DNA of 28,440 nucleotides, from assembly GCA_937916195.1 (NCBI GenBank), contig CALFTO010000094.1:1-28440 (forward strand). Reading direction: 5' to 3'. The notes below the pieces were generated by a model. It had not been told where the DNA came from and searched no databases. It saw nothing but the letters and a program-made list of their open reading frames with translations. Origin of the DNA: an uncultured Clostridia bacterium. Its GTDB lineage: Bacteria; Bacillota; Clostridia; Oscillospirales; Acutalibacteraceae. The position numbers and the translations under genes are program-made. Each line of letters opens with the position of its first letter. Positions within the stretch are counted from its first letter, which is position 1. This document shows, in pieces, positions 6,041 to 12,770 of this stretch.

Positions 6041-7786
6041 ATGAAAAAAGAGAATTTCAAAAAAACCTTGACAGAAATTCTGCGCGAGTGGAAATGGCTG
6101 TTTAAGTATATCCGCAAATATTGGTGGGGCGTTGCTGCATACATTGTTATAGGTGTGATAGCAATAGTTATGGGGCTTGGTGCAAGCATTGCCTCAAAAT
6201 ACCTTATTGATGCAGTTGTTAATCGTGCCGAAACCGAGCTTTTGCCCGCAGCAGTGCTTGTAATCGGATTAGCCGTTCTGCAGATTGTTTTTCAGTCTTT
6301 AAGTTCCTTTGTAACGTCGAGAATTGGCACAAGAGTCAATATGGAAATCCGTGCAGATTTTTTTGAACGTATTGCAGAAACGACTTGGGAGAGAATAAGA
6401 AAATATCACTCAGGCGATTTGATTAATCGTCTTGAAGGTGACATAAATACAATTTCATCCGGTGTTATCAATTTTTTACCGTCAATAATTACAAAACTTG
6501 TAAAGCTTATCGGCTCAGCAGTAATTGTTTTCTATTATGATAAGACAATGGCAATTCTTGCACTTCTCGGCTCACCGTTGGTGTTTCTTACATCGAACTA
6601 TATGATGAAAAAAATCAGAAAGTTCAACGAAAAAAGCCGTGAAATGAATGGTAAAGTCATTTCTTTTGGTCAAGAAACATTTCAAAATATGCAAGTAATC
6701 AAGGCTTTCAGCTTGAGCGAAGGATATTCGCAAAATTTCAGAACACTTTTGCAGCAATTTAGAAGTGTTAAGCTTGAATATGACAGATTTTCGATTATGA
6801 CTACTGTTATGATGTCTTTCGTTGGCTTAATTGTATCATATTCCTGCTATGGCTGGGGCGTGTGGCAGCTTTGGAATGGCGCAATAACATACGGAACAAT
6901 GACATTGTTTTTGCAGCTTTCAGGCAATCTTACGAATTCTTTTTCAGCAATTGTTTCTATGGCGCCAAGCGTTGTTTCTATCGCAACGGCTGCGGGAAGA
7001 ATTATGGAAATTACACAGTTGCCCGAAGAAAGTGATGATAAAGCAGAAGAGGCTTTGTTAATGCTTAAAAAGGCAAGACAAGGCAAAATAAGAATTACAG
7101 CACAAAATTTAGGCTTTACATATAGCGATGGGGATGTTCCCGTTCTTAAAAATGCTGATTTTACAATTAAATCAGGCGAAACAGTTGCAATTATCGGACC
7201 AAGCGGAGAGGGAAAAACAACGGCTCTGCGTCTTATTCTCGGCCTTATGACACCTACTGAGGGACAAATTAATTTTATATCTGATGACGGAGAATCCCTT
7301 AGCGCATCATTAAGCACAAGAAAGCTTTGTTCATATATTCCTCAGGTCAACAGTATTCTTTATGGAACGGTCGCAGAAAACCTTCGTGCTGTGAAGCCCG
7401 AAGCGACAGATGAAGAACTTATTAAAGTTCTCAAAATTGCAGAAGCTTGGGATTTCGTTTCAGATTTACCTGAGGGTATTAATACAGTAATCGGAGAAAG
7501 AAATAACAATTTATCTGAAGGTCAGGCACAACGCATTTCAATTGCACGTGCAATTTTGCGTGATGCACCTGTGCTTCTTATGGACGAAGCAACATCTTCT
7601 CTTGATACTGACACAGAAGAAAAAGTTCTTAAGAATATAATGAATACAGATTATAACCGTATTTGTGTTCTTACAACTCACCGTCCGAGTATGCTTAAAT
7701 ATTGTTCACGCATATATAAAATAAACGAAGACGGTAGCTTTAAAGTTGTTAACACCACTGAAAAGGAGAAATGCCTTAATGCTTAA
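6041..7786 (+). CDS. ABC exporter, fused transmembrane and nucleotide-binding domains
   Basis: 581 aa; ATG 6041 has only a weak site (GGTAACGG), like the preceding gene. The N-terminal two thirds form a type IV (ABC_membrane) exporter fold with helices near 30-55, 68-90, 145-165, 168-188, 250-277 and 284-310. The nucleotide-binding domain has Walker A GPSGEGKTT (386-394), Q-loop YIPQ (432-435), signature LSEGQ (491-495, usual form LSGGQ), Walker B VLLMDEATSSLD (511-522) and the switch His in TTHRP (547). There is no N-terminal C39 peptidase domain. It works as a dimer in the membrane. Position directly before the PqqD/radical SAM/peptide genes, with an 8-nt overlap into the next gene, suggests it exports the modified peptide (inference). 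A lipid or sugar flippase role linked to the kinases is the alternative. Confidence 0.85.
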   Translation: MKKENFKKTLTEILREWKWLFKYIRKYWWGVAAYIVIGVIAIVMGLGASIASKYLIDAVVNRAETELLPAAVLVIGLAVLQIVFQSLSSFVTSRIGTRVNMEIRADFFERIAETTWERIRKYHSGDLINRLEGDINTISSGVINFLPSIITKLVKLIGSAVIVFYYDKTMAILALLGSPLVFLTSNYMMKKIRKFNEKSREMNGKVISFGQETFQNMQVIKAFSLSEGYSQNFRTLLQQFRSVKLEYDRFSIMTTVMMSFVGLIVSYSCYGWGVWQLWNGAITYGTMTLFLQLSGNLTNSFSAIVSMAPSVVSIATAAGRIMEITQLPEESDDKAEEALLMLKKARQGKIRITAQNLGFTYSDGDVPVLKNADFTIKSGETVAIIGPSGEGKTTALRLILGLMTPTEGQINFISDDGESLSASLSTRKLCSYIPQVNSILYGTVAENLRAVKPEATDEELIKVLKIAEAWDFVSDLPEGINTVIGERNNNLSEGQAQRISIARAILRDAPVLLMDEATSSLDTDTEEKVLKNIMNTDYNRICVLTTHRPSMLKYCSRIYKINEDGSFKVVNTTEKEKCLNA

Positions 7787-8048
7787 GGTTAAAGATGGAT
7801 TTGTTTTGCGTGAAATCGGTCCTCAGACCGTGGCTGTGCCTGTGGGTAAAAGAACAGGTGAAATTCACGGTGTAGTATCCCTTACCGAAAGTGGTGCACT
7901 TTTATGGAGCAAGCTTGCAGAAGGTGCAGAAAAAGAAGAGCTTGTATCCCTATTGCTCGCAGAATATGAAATTGATGAAAAAACAGCATCTTTGGATGTT
8001 GATGACTTTATAAAAGGCTTGTATGCTCAGGGAGTAATGGAAGAATGA
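7779..8048 (+). CDS. PqqD-family peptide-recognition protein
   Basis: 89 aa from ATG 7779, which overlaps the exporter stop by 8 nt and has AGGAG 11 nt upstream. An in-frame TTG at 7746 would add 11 residues but lies deep inside the exporter gene. The pattern FVLREIGPQTVAVPVG, then SLTESGALLWSKLAEG, then a helix-rich end is typical of PqqD-like RiPP recognition elements (about 90 aa; winged-helix fold). Such proteins bind the leader of the precursor peptide and present it to the maturase. The next gene is a radical SAM/SPASM enzyme with a 4-nt ATGA overlap, the classical PqqD-PqqE arrangement. Confidence 0.82.
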   Translation: MLKVKDGFVLREIGPQTVAVPVGKRTGEIHGVVSLTESGALLWSKLAEGAEKEELVSLLLAEYEIDEKTASLDVDDFIKGLYAQGVMEE

Positions 8049-9100
8049 ATAACTGTTCGCAGGAGTTTGCTGACAAATTTCCTTATGTTGTTAAGGAATA
8101 TGCAAAAGAACACAGAATTCCCGTTTCAGCAACTATAGAGCTTACTCCGTTTTGCAATTTCTCTTGTGTGATGTGCTATGTTCGTCTGAATGGCGAACAG
8201 GCAAAGAAACAAGGAGAATTACTGACCAAAGAGCAGATTTTATCAATTGCAAGTCAAGCGAAAGAAAGGGGTACGCTGTATTTAACGCTGACTGGTGGCG
8301 AGCCGTTTGTTCGACCTGATTTTTGGGAGATTTACAGCGAACTTAACAAGATGGGTTTTCTCATATCTATACTTTCAAACGGTTCTTTAATTGATGAGAA
8401 TGTTATGGAAAAGTTTTCAGAGTATGGTATGCCATATTCAGTTAAACTTACCTTATACGGAGCATCAAATGAGACATATGCAAAAGTTTGTGGTTCGTTT
8501 GAGGGCTTTACAAAAATAGAAAAGGCTGTTAAACTTTTAAAGGCCAAAGGTGTTCCCCTTATTTTGACCTCGACAGTTGTTAAAGAAAATGCCGAAGATT
8601 TAATTGAAATGTATAAGATAGCAAAAGAGTGGAAAGTTCCCTTTTCACACACCGCTTCGGTTGTAAAGTCCGCACGAGGTGCTGAAAATACAGCCGAAGT
8701 GTCACGATTTAATTTTGAAGATTTTATAGGAAATCTCACTCTTGAGCAACTCGAAAAGAACAAAATGCCGAAAAAAAATACACCTTTTGCGTGGTGTTCA
8801 AATTATCGCTCATCATTTTGGCTTACATGGAATGGCCATTTGCAGCTTTGCTCATTTATGAACGGACCTTATGCAGAGGTTAAGAAGGATTTGAAGTCCG
8901 CTTGGGCTGAGCTTAACAAAAAGCTTGATGCGCTCAAAGACCCTGAAGAGTGCAAAAATTGTGAATACAGTGAGTTTTGTCAGCGGTGTCCAGGAATGAT
9001 GTGTGCAGAAAGCGGAGACGCAGAAAAAATATCGAATTCAGTTTGCAATACTGCAAAAGCAATATATACGCTTTATAAGAGAAAGTTGGAGGAAGAATAG
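8045..9100 (+). CDS. Radical SAM/SPASM peptide maturase
   Basis: 351 aa. The start overlaps the PqqD-like gene (ATGA). CNFSCVMC (C37, C41, C44) is the CxxxCxxC site for the SAM-binding [4Fe-4S] cluster, and TGGEPF (83-88) is the SAM-binding GGE motif. The C-terminal SPASM domain is complete: Cys251-x12-Gly-x4-Cys269, then C303, C306, C312, C315, C320 and C334, enough for two auxiliary Fe-S clusters. The family includes PqqE, AlbA and thioether (sactipeptide/ranthipeptide) or C-C bond forming enzymes acting on ribosomal peptides. With the PqqD-like protein upstream and a small peptide gene directly downstream, the substrate is very probably that peptide (inference). The bond formed cannot be read from the sequence. 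Oxygen-sensitive enzyme, cytoplasmic. Confidence 0.88.
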   Translation: MNNCSQEFADKFPYVVKEYAKEHRIPVSATIELTPFCNFSCVMCYVRLNGEQAKKQGELLTKEQILSIASQAKERGTLYLTLTGGEPFVRPDFWEIYSELNKMGFLISILSNGSLIDENVMEKFSEYGMPYSVKLTLYGASNETYAKVCGSFEGFTKIEKAVKLLKAKGVPLILTSTVVKENAEDLIEMYKIAKEWKVPFSHTASVVKSARGAENTAEVSRFNFEDFIGNLTLEQLEKNKMPKKNTPFAWCSNYRSSFWLTWNGHLQLCSFMNGPYAEVKKDLKSAWAELNKKLDALKDPEECKNCEYSEFCQRCPGMMCAESGDAEKISNSVCNTAKAIYTLYKRKLEEE

Positions 9101-9381
9101 TGAAAAAAAGTTATATTCCACCAAAATCGAATCTTTATGTTTTAAATATCCAGGAAAATATTGCTTCATCTATCGGAGGCGGTAATGGTGATACTGTGGA
9201 AGGTCTTATGATAATTATATTCAGTAGTGACACCACACCCTGCCGAAAGTATTATACAGGTTCAGAGCTTGCTGTTAACAGGGTTGACAAAGTAGAGGGC
9301 GTTTATGACGGAACCTTTATGGAGTACTTTATGGATATGCAACAGCAGGGTGCACCCATTGGTTGCTTGACTTCAAAGTGA
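9100..9381 (+). CDS. Candidate RiPP precursor peptide
   Basis: 93 aa with a GTG start at 9100 that overlaps the maturase stop (TAGTG). It has the best ribosome binding site of the operon, GGAGG 7 nt upstream, so it is probably well translated. No known domain is recognised. The N-terminus MKKSYIPPKSNLYVLNIQEN followed by IASSIGGG looks like the basic, K-x-Y-x-x-P leader seen in clostridial and Bacteroides peptides next to radical SAM enzymes. A Gly triplet (26-28) could mark the leader/core border. The rest (29-93) has two Cys (C48 in DTTPCRKYY; C89 in PIGCLTSK), many Asp/Tyr/Gly and a GAPIGC end. Its role as the maturase substrate is inferred from size, place and translation coupling. It could instead be a small structural or accessory protein. 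Confidence 0.6.
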   Translation: MKKSYIPPKSNLYVLNIQENIASSIGGGNGDTVEGLMIIIFSSDTTPCRKYYTGSELAVNRVDKVEGVYDGTFMEYFMDMQQQGAPIGCLTSK

Positions 9382-10178
9382 TGGGTAGATATATTTTCGC
9401 CGATTGTCCTTTTGATATTCGATTTCTGAAAGGTGAAAAAGAATATGGGGGTTTTTATTCGGCAGAGGTTGAAACAAAAGAGAGCATAATAACTGTTTGT
9501 GATTATGCTGATGTGAGCGTAAAAGCTTACGGAGTGGAATATTGTACAGAAAAAGATTGTCGATTTTTTCGTGCACAAAAAAATCGTTCATCTGTTATGC
9601 TTGCAAACAATGATTGGTCCAATGTGAAAATTTGCAGAGGAAATAGCGGCAAATTCAGTGAAGAGCTGATGATTACAGCAATTTATTCAAGATTGTGTGA
9701 GTACAACACCTTGTTTATGCACGCGTCATTTGTTGATTTGAATGGCAATGGTGTAATCTTTGCAGGCCCTTCGGGAATAGGAAAAACTACACAGGCTGAG
9801 CTTTGGGCAAAACATCTTGGTGCAACTGTTGTCAATGGCGACAAAGCCTTTGTTAGAGTGTTTGATAAAGATGTTTATGGTTACGGTGCACCGTGGAGTG
9901 GCTCTTCACCGTACTGTTTAAATAAAAAATCTGTTTTAAAAGGAATTGTAGTTCTTTTACAGAGCGATAAAAATAATATAAAAAGGCTTGATTCTGTTGA
10001 GGCAACAGCCCGCGTATTGCCACATGTTTTTATGCATCATTGGGATGAAAACTGTGTTGAAAAGGTGCTTGCTACTTTTGACAGTGTATTGAAGGAAGTT
10101 CCCGTTTGGCTTCTTGAATGTAAGCCCGACAAAGAAGCCGTAATGATTACAAAAGAAGCAGTTTTAAGTGACATTTAA
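9381..10178 (+). CDS. HPr kinase/PEPCK-like P-loop protein of RiPP cluster type
   Basis: 265 aa from ATG 9381, coupled to the peptide gene by TGATG; in-frame TTG 9363 and GTG 9378 are alternatives. Residues 1-95 form an N-terminal domain without a known motif. Residues 108-265 resemble the HprK/PEP-carboxykinase nucleotide-binding fold: FMHASFVDLNGNGVIFAGP leads into Walker A GPSGIGKTT (129-137), then VVNGDKAFVRV (151-161), GYGAPWSGSS (167-176) and LKGIVVLLQ (186-194). Such HprK-like proteins recur in PqqD/radical SAM peptide clusters (for example the ScmC protein of the SynChlorMet cassette). In some lasso-peptide clusters of Firmicutes a homologue phosphorylates the precursor. Here a role in phosphorylating or otherwise handling the 93-aa peptide is plausible but unproven. 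Last gene of the operon. Confidence 0.72.
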   Translation: MGRYIFADCPFDIRFLKGEKEYGGFYSAEVETKESIITVCDYADVSVKAYGVEYCTEKDCRFFRAQKNRSSVMLANNDWSNVKICRGNSGKFSEELMITAIYSRLCEYNTLFMHASFVDLNGNGVIFAGPSGIGKTTQAELWAKHLGATVVNGDKAFVRVFDKDVYGYGAPWSGSSPYCLNKKSVLKGIVVLLQSDKNNIKRLDSVEATARVLPHVFMHHWDENCVEKVLATFDSVLKEVPVWLLECKPDKEAVMITKEAVLSDI

Positions 10179-10203
10179 AAGCAACTTTCAAGGTTGCTTT
10201 TTT
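10177..10203 (+). terminator. Terminator after the eight-gene operon
   Basis: AAAAGCAACT pairs with GGTTGCTTTT around a TTCAA loop (10177-10200), ending in a run of six T. The hairpin starts inside the stop codon of the HprK-like gene and ends 19 nt before the next start codon. Confidence 0.8.
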
Positions 10204-10222
10204 ATTTAAAAAGGTGAATGAT

Positions 10223-10402
10223 ATGGCAAAAACAAATTGTGAAACTTGCGTAAATTACTATTATGATGACGAGCTGGAGGAATATTGTTGCGACATTAAT
10301 CTCGACGAAGACGAAATGGTGCGTTTTCTCACCTCGTCAAATTATCAATGCCCATATTACAGGCTCTATGACGAGTACGGAATTGTCAAAAAACAGAATT
10401 AG
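10223..10402 (+). CDS. Small Cys-rich DUF6472-family protein
   Basis: 59 aa. ATG 10223 has AAGGTG 6 nt upstream; a GTG at 10214 is in frame but overlaps that site. Sequence features: CETCVNYYYDDELEEYCC, LDEDEMVRFL and QCPYYRLYDEYGIVKKQN. These match my memory of the clostridial DUF6472 family of unknown function. Five Cys in two CxxC/CC-like groups suggest a metal (probably Zn) site, and the protein is strongly acidic in the middle. No signal peptide. It follows the operon terminator with no room for its own promoter, so it depends on read-through or a promoter inside the previous gene. Confidence 0.75.
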   Translation: MAKTNCETCVNYYYDDELEEYCCDINLDEDEMVRFLTSSNYQCPYYRLYDEYGIVKKQN

Positions 10403-10415
10403 TTTTTGGTGATAC

Positions 10416-10450
10416 TGTTCATTGCATTTTAATTGAACAAAGTGTATAAT
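10416..10450 (+). promoter_or_regulatory. Promoter of the yhhN-like/GPH gene pair with overlapping inverted repeat
   Basis: TTGCAT (10422-10427) and perfect TATAAT (10445-10450) are 17 bp apart, with TG directly before the -10, as in the promoter at 2106-2134. TGTTCA (10416-10421) and TGAACA (10434-10439) form an inverted repeat covering the -35 box and spacer, a possible repressor site. Confidence 0.6.
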
Positions 10451-10490
10451 ATCTTATTGTATTAAAAGCATTTTGTTTGGGGGATTAATT

Positions 10491-11189
10491 ATGGATTGGT
10501 TATTCTATGTAGTTTTAGCAATCGGTATTGTGATAACAGGCATTTTCCTTGTTCTTCGTGTTAAAGAGGGCGGAATTAAAGCAATGTTCACAAAAGCGGC
10601 AGCTTCACTTTGCTTTATTGCAACTGCTTTGGTGGCTTTCTCACTTAACCGCGATAATTTTGAGTATGCAATTCTCATAATTTTCGGTCTTGTATTCAGT
10701 ATGTTGGGCGATATTTGGCTTGATATGAAATACATATACAAAGACCAATCAGATATGTACACTTTTGCAGGATTTGGCAGTTTTATGATTGCACATACAA
10801 TATTTGTGCCTGCAGTACTTATGGGTTATGCTGAATACATCTGGTGGCATTTTGTTGTAGATATAATTACCTGCAGTGTGTTTGTTCTTAATGCTGTACA
10901 TATGGAAAAGCAGGGCAAGGTAACCTATGGTAAATTTAGAACAATAACAATTGTGTACACGGCTTTTGTTATGGCAACAACTCTTCTTTCAATCAACGGT
11001 TTTGTTGCCAACGGATTCAAGAGCGTTAAATACATAGTGCTTATCATTGGTAGTGTATTGTTTGCACTTTCTGATATCGTTTTATCCTATATTTATTTTG
11101 GCGGAAGAAACACAAAGACTTATGTGCTTATTAATCATACGTTGTATTATGCAGGTCAATTCTGCATTGCAAGCTCAATTTTGTTTTAA
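10491..11189 (+). CDS. YhhN-family (lysoplasmalogenase-like) membrane protein
   Basis: 232 aa from ATG 10491, with GGGGG 7 nt upstream; a TTG 18 nt earlier is rejected because the ribosome binding site lies inside that extension. Seven or eight hydrophobic helices span the whole length. YhhN/TMEM86 signature regions are visible: FGLVFSMLGDIWLDM (about residue 66), FAGFGSFMIAHTIFVPA (about 93), IGSVLFALSDIVLSY (about 186) and LINHTLYYAGQF near the end; the paired Asp residues are the conserved ones. Characterised relatives hydrolyse the vinyl-ether bond of lysoplasmalogens. Plasmalogens are common in anaerobic Clostridia, so this activity is plausible. It is 25 nt upstream of the sugar symporter and probably co-transcribed with it. 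Confidence 0.78.
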   Translation: MDWLFYVVLAIGIVITGIFLVLRVKEGGIKAMFTKAAASLCFIATALVAFSLNRDNFEYAILIIFGLVFSMLGDIWLDMKYIYKDQSDMYTFAGFGSFMIAHTIFVPAVLMGYAEYIWWHFVVDIITCSVFVLNAVHMEKQGKVTYGKFRTITIVYTAFVMATTLLSINGFVANGFKSVKYIVLIIGSVLFALSDIVLSYIYFGGRNTKTYVLINHTLYYAGQFCIASSILF

Positions 11190-11214
11190 AAACTAACCTC
11201 AAGGAGAGAAACTA

Positions 11215-12717
11215 ATGGAACAGAAAAAGTATGTTCAGAAAAAAGAATTGAATGCTTTCTGCGTTGCAGGTTTAGGTCAAGGTATGATTTATGCTTTGAT
11301 GTCAAGTTATATCAGTGACTATTACCTTAACGTTTTGCAGTTAGCACCAATGTTTGTGCTTTTGCTTATGCTTTTAGCGCGTGTGTGGGACGCAATCAAT
11401 GACCCGCTTATGGGTATGATTGTTGACAGAAGCAACTTGAAGAGCGGTAAAATGCTCCCCTTTATCCGCTTTGCCCTTATCCCTATTGCAGTTGTTACAT
11501 TACTTATGTATTTAAGCCCTAACCTCGGCAAAACAGAGCTGATGATTTATTCTGCAATTGTTTATGTGCTTTGGGGTATGATTTATACAGTTGGTGACGT
11601 TTCGTTCTGGGGACTTCCCAATGTTATGACACCCGATTCTGAAGAGAGAAGTTCAGTTATTTCAGTTAGTAAGATTTATAATTCAATCGGTTCAGCTGTT
11701 CCTGAATTTCTTTTCCTTGTAATTGGTCTTGTTATTATGGCTTGGGCAGGAAAGCAAGAGACAGCGCCTGACCCTCTTATGCTTCAAAAGAGAAAATATC
11801 TTATTATGGCTATCGTGACCGTAGGTCTTGGCATAATTCTTTATTCCCGTGCTTGCACAGGTGTTAAGGAACACGTTAAAATGCCTGTTCGTGAGCGTAA
11901 AGCGGGTGAGCCCTCACAGCTTGCACGTGTGTTCAAGTGCAAGCCACTGGTTCTTGTTCTTTTGATGGGTGTTCTTTCAAGCGGACGTTATATGGTATCA
12001 GCGGCGGCTATTCACGTTGCTCGTTACTCATTCTACATAGGTCCTGACCTTGCAACTCTTGCGACAGAGGCCGAAAGAATTGCTGCTATTGAGGGAAGCA
12101 TTTCGACAGTTAAAACAGTTTTCCAGATTAGCTCAATTGTTGGTCTTTTCGGTGCGACACTCTTTATGCCGAAGCTTATGAAAAAGTTTGATTATAAGAA
12201 ACTTGTTATCGTAACTTGTCTTGCAGGCTTTGTAGCAAGCATTGTTACTACAATTGTCGGTTGGTTTACAATGAACCTTTATGCTTGTATTCCGTTCATC
12301 ATCATTTCTTGTATTCCTCTTGGTGTTATCAACACAGTAAGCCTTGCTATGATTGGTGACTGTCTTGACTATATGGAGCTTAAGACAGGCTTCCGTGATA
12401 ATGCTCTCGGTGCGGCTTGTCAGGGCTTTATCAATAAAATCGGTAATGCGTTTGCGACGTCGGGTATCGTTATTATGTATATGGTAATCGGTCTTGACCC
12501 TGCACAGATGCTTTCTTCAACAGCGGTTGTTTCCGCACTTGATATGCCTGCCGATATGAGATTTGCAATGTTCTCGCTTGTATCAATCGTTCCCGGTATC
12601 AGTATGCTTCTCTGTGCAATTCCTATGTTCTTCTACAAAATTGCAGGCAAAGAAAAGAAAGATATGATTGCACAACTTCAAGCAAAACGTCAGGCCGAAG
12701 GCTTAGTAGTAGAATAA
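11215..12717 (+). CDS. GPH-family (MelB-like) sugar:cation symporter
   Basis: 500 aa; ATG 11215 follows AAGGAG 8 nt upstream. Twelve hydrophobic segments in two halves. The first-half signature ARVWDAINDPLMGMIVDRS (near residue 55) is the conserved Asp-rich cation/sugar site motif of glycoside-pentoside-hexuronide transporters (MFS_2), and MIGDCLDYMELKTGFRDNAL (near 380) is the conserved second-half motif. These carry melibiose, lactose, xylosides or glucuronides with Na+ or H+. The substrate cannot be told from sequence. A beta-galactosidase gene lies 5 kb away on the other strand, so a galactoside is one possibility only. The C-terminus is cytoplasmic, basic and short, with no IIA domain as in LacS. 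Confidence 0.85.
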   Translation: MEQKKYVQKKELNAFCVAGLGQGMIYALMSSYISDYYLNVLQLAPMFVLLLMLLARVWDAINDPLMGMIVDRSNLKSGKMLPFIRFALIPIAVVTLLMYLSPNLGKTELMIYSAIVYVLWGMIYTVGDVSFWGLPNVMTPDSEERSSVISVSKIYNSIGSAVPEFLFLVIGLVIMAWAGKQETAPDPLMLQKRKYLIMAIVTVGLGIILYSRACTGVKEHVKMPVRERKAGEPSQLARVFKCKPLVLVLLMGVLSSGRYMVSAAAIHVARYSFYIGPDLATLATEAERIAAIEGSISTVKTVFQISSIVGLFGATLFMPKLMKKFDYKKLVIVTCLAGFVASIVTTIVGWFTMNLYACIPFIIISCIPLGVINTVSLAMIGDCLDYMELKTGFRDNALGAACQGFINKIGNAFATSGIVIMYMVIGLDPAQMLSSTAVVSALDMPADMRFAMFSLVSIVPGISMLLCAIPMFFYKIAGKEKKDMIAQLQAKRQAEGLVVE

Positions 12718-12722
12718 TTTTT

Positions 12723-12758
12723 AATAATCGCTGATTGTAATTTTCAGCGATTATTTTT
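12723..12758 (+). terminator. Hairpin terminator between the symporter and the phosphoesterase
   Basis: AATAATCGCTGA (12723-12734) pairs over 12 bp with TCAGCGATTATT (12744-12755), loop 9 nt, ending in five T (12754-12758). It ends only 12 nt before the next start codon. Confidence 0.8.
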
Positions 12759-12770
12759 ATAGGTGATAAT

